Assembly (NCBI GenBank): GCA_030247555.1
Contig: JAOTSD010000044.1
Location: 1-33,720 of the forward strand
Length of the DNA stretch: 33,720 nucleotides
Direction of reading: 5' to 3'
DNA from: Siculibacillus sp.
Lineage (GTDB): Bacteria; Pseudomonadota; Alphaproteobacteria; Rhizobiales; Ancalomicrobiaceae
Shown piece after piece: positions 1 through 8,172 of this stretch. Every line of letters begins with the position of its first letter. Position 1 is the first letter of the stretch. The position numbers and the translations under genes are program-made. The notes beneath the pieces are model-generated. The model was not told where the DNA came from, made no database searches, and worked only from the letters and a program-made list of their open reading frames with translations.

Positions 1-3000
1 GGATCTCGCGGCCTCGGCCGATCGACTGGCCGAGATCGTCGACTTGCTGCGCGCCCACACGCCGCACGACTTCCGCCTCTACAAGCCGGGCACGCTCAGG
101 CGGCGGATCGAGCGGCGGATGGCGGCGGTGGGAGCCGCCGACGCCGACGCCTATCTCGAACGACTGCGCGGCGACCCGCACGAATTGGAGATTCTCGCCG
201 CCGATCTCCTGATCAACGTCACCGGCTTCTTCCGCGACGCCGACGTCTTCGACCACCTGGCGACGACGATCGTGCCGGATCTGGTGCGAGACCGCTCGCC
301 CGATCGGCCCATCCGCATCTGGGTCCCCGGCTGCAGCACCGGCGAGGAGGCCTATTCGCTGGCGATGGTGTTCCTCGAGGCGATCGCCGCGGCGAAGCGC
401 AACCTCAAACTCCAGGTCTTCGCCTCGGACGTCGATGCCGACGCGGTGGCGACGGCGCGCGAGGGGCTCTGTCCCGCGACCATCGAGACCGACGTGTCGG
501 CGGCGCGGCTCGCCCGCTTCTTCATCAAGGAGGAGCACGGCTGGCGGGTCACGCCGGACCTGCGTGGTGTCGTGGTCTTCACCGTCCAGGACGTCCTCAC
601 CGATCCGCCGTTCTCCCGCCTCGATCTCGTCTCCTGCCGCAACCTGTTGATCTATCTGGGCAGCGAGGCGCAGGAGAAGGTGCTGGCGCTGTTCCACTTC
701 GCCCTGCGCGAGGGAGGCCTGCTGCTCCTCGGCAATTCGGAGACCGCCGGCGACGTCGACGGCCGCTTCGAAGCGCTGTCCAAGCCCGGACGGCTCTTCC
801 GCCGCATCGGACCCGGCCGGGCGGGAGACTTCGGTCCGGTCTCGGGAAGCGACGGCCTCGCCACGGCGTTCCGCCGCCACCCGGGTCGCTTGCCGAAGCG
901 CCAGGCGAGCCTCGCCGAACTGTGCCGCCGTCTGGTGATCGAGGACTTCGCCCCGGCGGCGGTGTTGATCGACCGCAGTCACGAATGCCTCTACACGCTC
1001 GGGCCGATCGACCGCCATCTCCGGGTGGCGCCGGGAGCGCCCAGCCACGACCTCCTCACCCAGGTGCCGGAAGCCCAGCGGATCAAGCTGCGCTCGGCGA
1101 TCCAACGCGCCGCCCAGGACGACGTCCGTGTGATCGTCGACGGCGGACGGATCGCCCGCGACGGCATCGAGGTGCCCTTCTCCATCGACGTCCGCCCGGT
1201 CCACGAGCCGGGCGAGGAGCCGATGTTCCTCGTCTGCTTCGTCGAGGAGCGGCCGCAGAGCCCGCGCGGCGATCTTCCCGTCGACGCCGACGACGATCCG
1301 CGCATCGTCGAACTCGAGCGCGAACTCGACGCCACCCGGCGCGAGCTCCAGGGCGCAATCCGCAGCCTGGAGGTCTCGGTCGAAGAGCAGAAGGTGGTCA
1401 ACGAGGAGGCGCTCTCCGCCAACGAGGAGTTCCAGTCGACCAACGAGGAGCTGCTGACCTCGAAGGAGGAGCTGCAGTCGCTCAACGAGGAACTGACCGC
1501 CCTCAACGGCCAGCTCCAGGAGACCCTGGAACGCCACCGCACCACCTCGAACGATCTGCAGAACGTGCTCTATTCGACCGACGTGGCGACGCTGTTCCTC
1601 GACACCGATCTCAACATCCGCTTCTTCACCCCGGCGACCCGGTCGCTGTTCAGCATCATCGCGAGCGACGTCGGCCGGCCGCTCGCCGACCTGCGCTTCC
1701 TCGCCGCCGACGCGACGCTGCTCGACGACGCCAGGGCGGTGATGCGCAACTGGACGCCGATCGAACGCGAGATCGAGGCGCCCGGCGGCCTGTGGTTCAT
1801 CCGCCGCGTCCTACCCTATCGCACCCTCGACGACGGCATGGCGGGGGTGGTGATCACCTTCGTCGACGTCACCGAACGACGCCGCATCTCCGAGGCGCTC
1901 GATGCCGCCAAGCGCGAGGCCGAGCGCGCCAGCCTCGCCAAGTCGCGCTTCCTAGCCGCCGCCAACCACGATCTGCGCCAGCCGTTGCAGACGCTCTGCC
2001 TGTTGCAGGGCCTGCTGGCCGACGCGGTGGAGAGCGACAAGGCGAAGCGGCTGGTGGCGCGTTTCGAGGACGCGCTCGGTGCCATGACCGGCATGCTCGA
2101 CGCGCTGGTCGACATGAACCAGATCGAGGCGGGGACGATCCACGTCGAAATCGACGAGGTTCCGATCGGCGAGGTCTTCGAGCGCATGGCCGGTGAGTTC
2201 GGCTATCCCGCCGACGCCAAGGGGCTGGTTCTCAGAGTCTGTCCCTCGACCCAGGTGGTGCGCACCGATCGACGTCTGCTCGAACAGATGATCCGCAATC
2301 TCCTCGCCAACGCGCTCAAGTACACGCCGAAGGGCCGAGTGCTGCTCGGCTGCCGGCGGCACGGCGCCACACTGCGCATCGAGGTGTGGGACACCGGCAT
2401 CGGCATCGCCGCCGAACACCTCCAGTCGATCTTCGAGGAGTATCATCAGATCGACAATGCCGCCCGCGATCGCAGCCGGGGCCTCGGCCTCGGCCTGTCG
2501 ATCGTCCGACGGCTCGCCGATCTCCTCGGCCATCGCATCCAGGTCCGATCGCGACCGGGGCGAGGGTCGGTGTTCTCGATCGAGGTGCCGCGGCTGATCT
2601 GTCCCCCCGAGCCGGTGTCGACGGTCCCTGCCACCGTCGCCAAGCCGGAGCCGACACCAGCCGGCGACCACCGCATCGGGTCGATTCTGGTGATCGAAGA
2701 CGAGCCGGACGTGCGCGATCTCCTGGAACTGGTGCTGGAGCGCGAGGGCCATCTGGTCGTCGCGGCGCCAGACGGCGTCACCGCGGTGAAGTCGGTGGTG
2801 GAGGGGACGCTGCGTCCCGATCTGGTGCTCGCCGACTTCAACCTGCCCGGCGGTCTCGACGGGCTCGGGGTCGTGGCGCGGCTGCGCGAGGAGAGCCGCC
2901 GTCCGCTACCGGCGATCATACTGACCGGCGACATCTCGCCCGACACGCTGCGCGACATCGTCGTCCAAGACTGCCTGCATCTCGACAAGCCGGTGAAAAC

Positions 3001-3706
3001 CGAGGCGCTCATCGCCGCCGTCTACGGGCTGCTGGCTTCTCCGACGCAACGGCCCGCCGCGAAGCAGCGGTCGGACGCGGCCGTTACGCCGTCCGCCGCC
3101 CCGGCGGCGGCGCAGGTCTGGCTGGTCGATGACGATGCCCACATCCGGTCGGAGATGGGCGCGTTGCTGGCGGCCGAAGGTTTGGCGGTCGAGGCCCACG
3201 ACAGCGGCGAGGCCTTTCTCGCGGCCTACCGGCCGGGTGGCGAGGCCTGCCTGTTGATCGACGCCTACCTGCCGGGGATGAGTGGACTGGATCTGCTGCA
3301 TCGGCTCTCCGCCGAAGGCCATGCCCTGCCGTCGATCATGATCACCGGCCATGGCGATGTCGCCATGGCGGTCGAGGCGATGAAGGCGGGAGCCGTCGAC
3401 TTCTTGGCGAAACCGGTCGGCCGCGACGACCTGATGGCCCGCGTGACGCGGGCGCTCGCCCACGCTCGCGACGACGAGATCGAGGCCGCCACGCGCGAGG
3501 GGGCCGTGCATCGGCTCGCCGGTCTGACACCGCGTCAGGCCGAGGTCCTGGAGAGGGTTCTCGCCGGCCACCCGAGCAAGAACATCGCCACCGACCTCGG
3601 CATCAGCCAGCGCACGGTCGAGAACCACCGCGCCGCGATCATGAAGAAGACCGGCGCGAAGTCGCTGCCGGCGCTGGCCCGTCTGGCCGCAGCGGCCGGC
3701 GATTGA
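1..3706 (+). CDS. CheR methyltransferase / hybrid histidine kinase / dual receiver / LuxR-HTH giant sensor (5' partial)
   Basis: The reading frame is open to the left edge, so the N-terminus is missing; proteins of this kind often begin with a CheB methylesterase domain. Counting residues from the TTG at position 44, there is a CheR N-terminal helical region (1-55) and a SAM-dependent methyltransferase with a GCSTGEEAYS motif (60-255). A coiled coil rich in NEE/EEL repeats follows (about 420-505), then a PAS domain (500-615). A HisKA domain has NHDLRQPLQ around His642. The HATPase has an N-box (NLLANALKY), DTGIGI and GLGLGLSIV (740-860). Receiver 1 has a phospho-acceptor near Asp931, and receiver 2 near Asp1073 with a MITGHGDVAMAVEAMKAGA FixJ-type signature. 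A LuxR/FixJ helix-turn-helix (1160-1218) ends the protein. Known roles of the parts suggest sensing, phosphotransfer and direct transcription control in one polypeptide. The stimulus is unknown. The gene converges on the next one across a strong hairpin. Confidence 0.9.
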   Translation, partial: DLAASADRLAEIVDLLRAHTPHDFRLYKPGTLRRRIERRMAAVGAADADAYLERLRGDPHELEILAADLLINVTGFFRDADVFDHLATTIVPDLVRDRSPDRPIRIWVPGCSTGEEAYSLAMVFLEAIAAAKRNLKLQVFASDVDADAVATAREGLCPATIETDVSAARLARFFIKEEHGWRVTPDLRGVVVFTVQDVLTDPPFSRLDLVSCRNLLIYLGSEAQEKVLALFHFALREGGLLLLGNSETAGDVDGRFEALSKPGRLFRRIGPGRAGDFGPVSGSDGLATAFRRHPGRLPKRQASLAELCRRLVIEDFAPAAVLIDRSHECLYTLGPIDRHLRVAPGAPSHDLLTQVPEAQRIKLRSAIQRAAQDDVRVIVDGGRIARDGIEVPFSIDVRPVHEPGEEPMFLVCFVEERPQSPRGDLPVDADDDPRIVELERELDATRRELQGAIRSLEVSVEEQKVVNEEALSANEEFQSTNEELLTSKEELQSLNEELTALNGQLQETLERHRTTSNDLQNVLYSTDVATLFLDTDLNIRFFTPATRSLFSIIASDVGRPLADLRFLAADATLLDDARAVMRNWTPIEREIEAPGGLWFIRRVLPYRTLDDGMAGVVITFVDVTERRRISEALDAAKREAERASLAKSRFLAAANHDLRQPLQTLCLLQGLLADAVESDKAKRLVARFEDALGAMTGMLDALVDMNQIEAGTIHVEIDEVPIGEVFERMAGEFGYPADAKGLVLRVCPSTQVVRTDRRLLEQMIRNLLANALKYTPKGRVLLGCRRHGATLRIEVWDTGIGIAAEHLQSIFEEYHQIDNAARDRSRGLGLGLSIVRRLADLLGHRIQVRSRPGRGSVFSIEVPRLICPPEPVSTVPATVAKPEPTPAGDHRIGSILVIEDEPDVRDLLELVLEREGHLVVAAPDGVTAVKSVVEGTLRPDLVLADFNLPGGLDGLGVVARLREESRRPLPAIILTGDISPDTLRDIVVQDCLHLDKPVKTEALIAAVYGLLASPTQRPAAKQRSDAAVTPSAAPAAAQVWLVDDDAHIRSEMGALLAAEGLAVEAHDSGEAFLAAYRPGGEACLLIDAYLPGMSGLDLLHRLSAEGHALPSIMITGHGDVAMAVEAMKAGAVDFLAKPVGRDDLMARVTRALAHARDDEIEAATREGAVHRLAGLTPRQAEVLERVLAGHPSKNIATDLGISQRTVENHRAAIMKKTGAKSLPALARLAAAAGD

Positions 3707-3747
3707 GGGGCACGTCACCGCCACAGCACGCCTCGAAGACGCGAAGC

Positions 3748-3767
3748 GGCCGCCCCGCGGGGCGGCC
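3748..3767. terminator. Bidirectional hairpin terminator between convergent genes
   Basis: A perfect 9-bp GC stem (GGCCGCCCC / GGGGCGGCC) with a 2-nt loop lies between the stop of the giant sensor (3706) and the stop of the leftward DUF1236 gene (3794). It is flanked by AAG on one side and CTT on the other, so the T-tract is very short on both strands. The placement fits a shared terminator. Confidence 0.55.
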
Positions 3768-3793
3768 CTTCCCGCGTCGGCCGACGAGCAGGT

Positions 3794-4192
3794 TCACTCG
3801 AGGATATCGACGATCCGACGAGTGGTCGGATCGACCAGGACCGGCCGTTCGTTGACGATGGCGTATCTGAATGCCCGGACACCGAATTCGGGCGGGACGT
3901 CGTGGTAGGTCACACCCCGCGCGGGCAGAACCGCACCGATGACCATCTCGCGATCGAAGGTGTAGGACGGGTGGTGTCTGCGAACGGCGTATTCGCGAAA
4001 GCGCGGACGCTGGTCGATGCCGAAGAGCCCGTCGAAGACTGTGCCGACCGGGCCGGCGGCACGTGTCCAATCCTCGACGGTCACGTCTGCCTCGACGACC
4101 TCGGCGGCGGCGGCGGCGACGCCCTGCGCACCCGCCACCATCGGTGAACCGAACATCGCCGCCATCGCGGCGGCGATCATCGTTCTTCGCAT
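3794..4192 (-). CDS. DUF1236 domain secreted protein
   Basis: This 132-aa protein has an N-terminal signal peptide of about 22 residues (MRRTMIAAAMAAMFGSPMVAGA). The C-terminal half matches the DUF1236 pattern: a VLPARGVTYHDVPPEFGV segment followed by FRYAIVNERPVLVDPTTRRIV. DUF1236 proteins are small exported proteins common in Rhizobiales and have no established biochemical role. The gene is transcribed leftward, towards the giant sensor, and stands alone. The ATG at 4192 is supported by the signal peptide that follows directly. Confidence 0.8.
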   Translation of the reverse strand: MRRTMIAAAMAAMFGSPMVAGAQGVAAAAAEVVEADVTVEDWTRAAGPVGTVFDGLFGIDQRPRFREYAVRRHHPSYTFDREMVIGAVLPARGVTYHDVPPEFGVRAFRYAIVNERPVLVDPTTRRIVDILE

Positions 4193-4682
4193 GTCGAACT
4201 CCCGTCGTCTTTTTCGAGACCCCGCCGGAGTGGTCGAATTCGGTGTGGGGCGACCGAATTCGTCGTCACCCGTTCCGAATTCGCAGCGCCATCGGGCTCG
4301 AAAGGTGGAGGTCCCGCGTTCGGAGATCGCGTCGGCCGCCGTTTCGGGAGTGGAGCCGGAACGGATCGTGTCGACAGCCTCGGAATCTACGCGACCTCAC
4401 GGCGAAACCCACGGTGATGCCCCTTCGCCGCGGGTGGCCGTGGATCCCGCACGGACGCCGCGGGGGTCTCGAGTAGATTCCGAGGCTGCCTCCTCGTGGG
4501 ACCGCCGCCTAGGCTTCTCATCGATCCCATCGACGATCGCGTCGGCGGGATCCCACCGGCCCGGCGCACCGCCGGAGGTGTCGAAAGCGCCGATCGGCGC
4601 TCCTCGCCACCCGCCTCGTGCGGTCCGAACCGACGGTGCCCGGTGGTCCGGCAACGGCACGCTCAGGCAAGGAACCTCGGCT
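4193..4682. other. 490-bp intergenic stretch with an inverted repeat
   Basis: I see no convincing gene here. Long open frames cross it on several strands, but they are arginine/proline-rich shadows typical of GC-rich DNA. It contains a perfect 16-bp inverted repeat (4375-4390 and 4473-4488) and three GAATTC sites between 4230 and 4290. It separates the divergent DUF1236 and His-rich protein genes, so promoters for both should lie here. I could not identify a clear consensus. Confidence 0.5.
4375..4488. repeat. Inverted 16-bp repeat flanking 82 bp; third copy near 8993
   Basis: CAGCCTCGGAATCTAC at 4375-4390 is the exact reverse complement of GTAGATTCCGAGGCTG at 4473-4488. A further copy with one change (GTAGATTCCGAGGTTG) lies at 8993-9008, in another non-coding stretch. 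In the two direct copies the similarity continues about 4 bp on each side (TCGRG before, CCTC after). The arrangement resembles a dispersed intergenic repeat of the REP/BIME type, but no such family is recognised here. Confidence 0.7.
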
Positions 4683-4916
4683 TTGGCCCTCCCTCCGAAA
4701 CATCAGGCGACCGAACACCACCACTACGCGGCGTCTCACCATCACGCCGCCGCCCACCACCACCATCAGGCGGCGCACTTCTACGAGCAGGGTGATCACG
4801 ACGAGGCCCAGAAGCACGCCGCCGCCGCCCTCGAACACAGCCAGCTCGCGCAACGACAATCCACTACCGCTCACGCGCGGTCCCGTGGCGGGTCGTTGCA
4901 GTCGTCCGAACACTGA
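4683..4916 (+). CDS. Small histidine-rich protein
   Basis: This 77-aa protein is predicted from the TTG at 4683, which has an AAGGAA ribosome site 8 nt upstream (4669-4674). The reading frame extends much further left, but that part looks like random GC-rich translation. The body contains runs of His and Ala (EHHHYAASHHHAAAHHHHQAAHF), then YEQGDHDEAQKHAAAALEHSQLA. Similar short His/Ala helical proteins occur next to stress genes in alphaproteobacteria. A metal-binding role is possible from the His content, but this is inference. CsbD follows 59 bp downstream. Confidence 0.65.
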   Translation: MALPPKHQATEHHHYAASHHHAAAHHHHQAAHFYEQGDHDEAQKHAAAALEHSQLAQRQSTTAHARSRGGSLQSSEH

Positions 4917-4975
4917 CGGCGATCGGACGCCGCGCATCCGGCGCGAAGAACGCCGCGTCACCCGAGGAGAAAATC

Positions 4976-5146
4976 ATGAACAAGGACCGTATCGCCGGTT
5001 CGGCCAAGCAGACCGTCGGCAGCATCAAGGAAATGGCCGGAAAGGCCCTCGGTGACCCGAAGTTGGTCGCCGATGGCAAGGCCGAGCAGATCGAAGGCAA
5101 GATTCAGAGCGCCGTCGGTGGTCTGAAGGACGCGCTGAAGCCGTGA
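4976..5146 (+). CDS. CsbD family stress protein
   Basis: This 56-aa protein begins MNKDRIAGSAKQTVGSIKEM and ends KIQSAVGGLKDALKP. It shows the CsbD-family pattern of a basic N-terminal helix, a G(D)PKL(V)ADGKAEQIEGK centre and an amphipathic C-terminal helix. CsbD-like proteins are induced by general stress in many bacteria; their molecular function is not established. A CGAGGAG ribosome site lies about 8 nt before the ATG. The gene sits in a run of small stress and envelope genes in the same orientation. Confidence 0.88.
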   Translation: MNKDRIAGSAKQTVGSIKEMAGKALGDPKLVADGKAEQIEGKIQSAVGGLKDALKP

Positions 5147-5224
5147 CGTCACCGCGGCCGGCCGGACCCGCCCTCGCGGCGGGGCCGGTCGCCCGGCGCA
5201 CATCACCGACGAAAGAAGACCGAC

Positions 5225-5612
5225 ATGCCCCGCATCCCGGCCATTCTCGCCGGCGCCGCCCTCTTGGCGACCGCCTCGATCGGTTCGGCGCTCGCCCAAG
5301 GCGCGCCCCAGACCCTGTCACCGATGACGATCGACCCCACCATGCTCACCACCGGTTACCGTACTTCGAAGGTCGTCGGCAGCCCGGTCGTTCGAAGCGG
5401 GCGAGGCCTTCGGAGCGATCGACGACCTGATCGTCACCACCGCCGAACAGGTGCCCTTCGCGATGCTGTCGGTCGGCGGGTCCCTGGGGGTCGGAAGCAA
5501 ATACGTGGTGATGCCGGCCAGCGCCCTCCAGGTGCGTGACGACAAGAGGGTTCTCACCGGCGCCACCAAGGAGTCGCTGCAGAGCCTGCCGGGCTACACC
5601 TACACCAAGTGA
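5225..5612 (+). pseudogene. PRC-barrel domain secreted protein, single-base frameshift
   Basis: The frame opens with a signal peptide (MPRIPAILAGAALLATASIGSALAQG) and continues to LTTGYRTSKVVGSPV. Around 5386-5391 it leaves the conserved frame. Removing one base there restores FEAGEAFGAIDDLIV, followed by VPFAMLSVGGSLGVG, KYVVMPASALQV and a stop at 5610-5612. The repaired protein would be about 128 aa, a typical PRC-barrel protein. As written, the product has a scrambled, Arg-rich tail ending at 5539. The downstream segment has no decay beyond this single indel, so a recent mutation or a sequencing error are both possible. Confidence 0.8.
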
Positions 5613-5678
5613 CCGGTGGCGCCCGTCGTCCGCGATCCGTCGCGGGCGACCCCGCCGCTCCATTCGAGGAGACCCACC

Positions 5679-5837
5679 ATGAGTATCGGCACCATCCTGC
5701 TGATCATCCTCATCCTCTTCCTGGTCGGCGCTCTGCCGAACTGGCCGCACTCCTCCAGTTGGGGCTATGGCCCCAGCGGCGCCGTGGGCCTTGTCCTGGT
5801 GATCGTCGTCGTCCTGCTCCTGCTGGGCCGGATCTGA
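5679..5837 (+). CDS. DUF3309 small membrane protein
   Basis: This 52-aa protein starts MSIGTILLIILILFLVGALPNWPHSSSWGYGPSG and ends with a second hydrophobic helix, VGLVLVIVVVLLLLGRI. The layout is two transmembrane helices joined by a W/P/S/G-rich loop, which is the DUF3309 pattern. The ATG at 5679 has a CGAGGAGA ribosome site about 8 nt upstream, so I prefer it to the in-frame start 63 bp further left. The function is unknown. It lies 4 nt before the next gene and may be co-transcribed with it. Confidence 0.85.
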   Translation: MSIGTILLIILILFLVGALPNWPHSSSWGYGPSGAVGLVLVIVVVLLLLGRI

Positions 5838-5841
5838 TCCG

Positions 5842-6987
5842 ATGACCGGCCGATCCGCCCTTGCGATCGCCGGTCTCGGCTGTGCCCTCGTCCTCGCCGG
5901 CTGCGCCGGCCGCGGCGAGGGTGGACTTTCGCCCACCCCGCTGAGGGCGGCGGGCGCCTCGCGTGTCGAGATGCTCGTCGCCACGACGCGTGCGCCGACC
6001 GGCGCGCCCGACATGCCCTTCGCCGGCGAGCGCGGCACCGCGACCGCCCTGCGGCGGATCGTCGTATCGATCCCGCCCGAGGCGTCTCGCCACGTCGGCG
6101 ACGTCCAATGGCCGTCGAGCCGGCCGGTCGACCCGGCCACCAGCTTCGCAGTGTTGGAGAGCCGGCCGGTCGATGCGCGCAGCGCCACGTCCTGGTTTCG
6201 CCGCACCGGCAAGCACCACGTCCTGATCTTCGTCCACGGCTTCGACACCCGCCACGACGAGGCGGTGTTCCGCTTCGCCCAGTTCGTCCACGACAGCGGA
6301 ACCGCCTTCGTGCCGGTGCTGTTCTCGTGGCCGTCGCGGGGGTCGGTCTGGGCCTACGACTACGACAAGGAGAGCACCAACGGATCGCGCGACGCGCTGG
6401 AGACCCTCCTGCGGCGGGCCGCCGCCGAACCCGGCGTCTCCGAGATCACTGTGCTCGCGCATTCGATGGGCAGCTGGCTGGCGGTGGAGGCGTTGCGCCA
6501 GATGGCGATCCACGACGGCGCGGTGACCGGGAAGATTCGTGACGTCATCCTCGCCTCGCCCGACCTCGATGTCGACGTCTTCGGCCATCAGATAGAGCGC
6601 ATCGGCCGGGGACCGCACTTCACCCTGTTGGTGTCGCGCGACGACCATGCCCTCGACCTGTCGAGATTCAACGCCGGCGGCGTCGAACGCCTCGGAGGCA
6701 TCGACCCGACCGCCGAGCCGTACCGCTCGATGCTCGAGAAGCGCGGGGTCACCGTCTACGACCTCTCGGCTCTGAGGAGCTCCGGTCCGCTCAATCACGG
6801 CAAGTTCACCGAGAGCCCCGACGCGGTGCGGGTTCTCGGCGAACGGCTGCTCGCCGGCCAACCGATTTCGGATCCGCACGTCGGCTTCGGTGATCGCGTC
6901 GGCGCTCTGGTGATCGGTAGCGTCGGCTCGGCCACCAGCCTGATGGTGCGTCCCTCTGGCCTCCTGACGGATCTTCCGCGGCGATAG
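5842..6987 (+). CDS. DUF900 family alpha/beta-hydrolase lipoprotein
   Basis: This 381-aa protein has a lipoprotein signal ending in VLAGC (Cys21), so it should be anchored in the envelope. The alpha/beta-hydrolase core shows LIFVHGFDT (about 129-136, oxyanion region), an FSWPS segment near 161-165 and the nucleophile elbow LAHSMGSW with Ser208. An acid is likely in the SPDLDVDVF stretch, and the catalytic His is likely in NHGKF. This is the DUF900 esterase/lipase-like family (PF05990), whose substrates are mostly unknown. The gene follows DUF3309 by 4 nt, which suggests a shared transcript. Confidence 0.85.
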   Translation: MTGRSALAIAGLGCALVLAGCAGRGEGGLSPTPLRAAGASRVEMLVATTRAPTGAPDMPFAGERGTATALRRIVVSIPPEASRHVGDVQWPSSRPVDPATSFAVLESRPVDARSATSWFRRTGKHHVLIFVHGFDTRHDEAVFRFAQFVHDSGTAFVPVLFSWPSRGSVWAYDYDKESTNGSRDALETLLRRAAAEPGVSEITVLAHSMGSWLAVEALRQMAIHDGAVTGKIRDVILASPDLDVDVFGHQIERIGRGPHFTLLVSRDDHALDLSRFNAGGVERLGGIDPTAEPYRSMLEKRGVTVYDLSALRSSGPLNHGKFTESPDAVRVLGERLLAGQPISDPHVGFGDRVGALVIGSVGSATSLMVRPSGLLTDLPRR

Positions 6988-7216
6988 CGCCGGTGCCGGG
7001 TGGTCGGCGGGCGCGTCGGCGCCCCGAGGGCACGTGGGCGGCCGCCGCTTTCCCTCCGAGGAGAAGTGGCCGTCGCTGCGTAGATCCCGAACCTGCCCGC
7101 ACCGGCCCCATGCCGGTACGGTGAGAACTTCGAAATGCACCGGATCGATCCGATGCGTCCCCGCCGAATTCGGACGCGCGGCGACCCTTTGGAGCCCCTG
7201 CGACGGAGAGCCCATC

Positions 7217-7504
7217 ATGACCATCGAGAACACCGATCTGGAGCGCCGGGTTCTGGCGCACGAACGCATCCTTCAGGTGCTGATCGCCCAGATGGACGAA
7301 GCCGAGCCGAAGTTCATGGACCGAATGAAGGCGACCTTCGCCCGGCGCCACGTTCTCGGCGAGGGCGAGCAGGATTTCACCGCCACCGAGCAATACGCGG
7401 AGCAGTTTCTTCGCCAGATCGAGTCGCTGGGCGACGAACGGCGCCGGGGGATCGACTCGTTCGCGCCGGGTATCGTCGCGGCCGATGCCGGGCGCAAGGT
7501 CTGA
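7217..7504 (+). CDS. Hypothetical small acidic helical protein
   Basis: This 95-aa protein is read from the ATG at 7217, preceded by GGAGAG about 6 nt upstream. The open frame continues further left, but with composition typical of non-coding GC-rich sequence. The product is Glu/Arg-rich and predicted mostly helical (TDLERRVLAHERILQVLIAQM, then FRRIES-like repeats to the end). There is no signal peptide or membrane segment. I do not recognise the family. It lies between the DUF900 esterase and the CHRD gene. Confidence 0.65.
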   Translation: MTIENTDLERRVLAHERILQVLIAQMDEAEPKFMDRMKATFARRHVLGEGEQDFTATEQYAEQFLRQIESLGDERRRGIDSFAPGIVAADAGRKV

Positions 7505-7559
7505 CGATCACGGCGAACGAAAGATGCGGCCGGGATGACGAACACGGTCATCGGCGACC

Positions 7560-7585
7560 GGAACTGGACCGTCGCTCGCGACGTT
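7560..7585 (+). promoter_or_regulatory. EcfG-type general stress promoter
   Basis: GGAAC (7560-7564) and CGTT (7582-7585) are separated by 17 nt. This matches the -35 and -10 elements recognised by the alphaproteobacterial general stress sigma factor EcfG. The pair lies 55 bp upstream of the CHRD gene start. No equally good match was seen before the other small stress genes here. Confidence 0.6.
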
Positions 7586-7640
7586 CGTCTCATCCGGACC
7601 TCGTAACCGCGAGCGTCCGTGCCCTCGAGGAGGACCACCA

Positions 7641-8075
7641 ATGAAGTTCACCGACACCGCTCTGTTCGCCGGCCTCGCCGTCGCCGTCACGCTGATCGCC
7701 GCCCCAGCCTTCGCCGAGACGGTCATGTTCAAGGCGACGCTGTCGGCCGCCGAAGAGGTTCCCGCCACGACCTCCAAGGGCGTCGGCATGACCGACGTCA
7801 CCTTCGACACCGCCACCAAGAAGGCGTCTTGGAAGGGCACCTACTCCGGTCTTTCCGGGCCGGTGCCGGGGTCTCATTTCCATGGCCCCGCCGAGAAGGG
7901 CAAGACCGCCGCAGTAGAACTGGCGATCGAAGCCAGGGCCGGCCCCTTCGAGGGGATGGCGACGCTGACCGACGCCCGAGCCAAGGATCTGATGGCCGGC
8001 ATGCTCTACGTCAACCTCCACACCGCCGCCCATGCCGACGGTGAGATCCGTGGCCAGGTGGTCAAGGCGAAGTAG
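7641..8075 (+). CDS. CHRD domain secreted protein
   Basis: This 144-aa protein has a Sec signal peptide of about 25 residues ending APAFA. The mature part is a CHRD domain (PF07452): it opens with FKATLSAAEEVPATTSKGVG, has a SHFHGPAEKGKTA segment, and closes with LYVNLHTAAHADGEIRGQV. The H-F-H-G and N-L-H-T-A residues are the usual landmarks. Bacterial CHRD proteins are exported and poorly characterised. An EcfG-type promoter upstream suggests stress induction, and a GAGGAG ribosome site precedes the ATG. Confidence 0.9.
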   Translation: MKFTDTALFAGLAVAVTLIAAPAFAETVMFKATLSAAEEVPATTSKGVGMTDVTFDTATKKASWKGTYSGLSGPVPGSHFHGPAEKGKTAAVELAIEARAGPFEGMATLTDARAKDLMAGMLYVNLHTAAHADGEIRGQVVKAK

Positions 8076-8172
8076 GCCCGAATTTCGCGCTCCGCCCGGC
8101 CACCCGCCGGACTGGGCGCGGCTCTCTTTCCGAGCCCGTGCGACGGGACGACACGATCCGAGAAGAACGGCG

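Noticed and set aside
922-2196. 424-aa open frame on the plus strand within the giant sensor
   Set aside because: Its translation is Arg/Pro-rich low-complexity sequence in the wrong frame of a clearly conserved protein.
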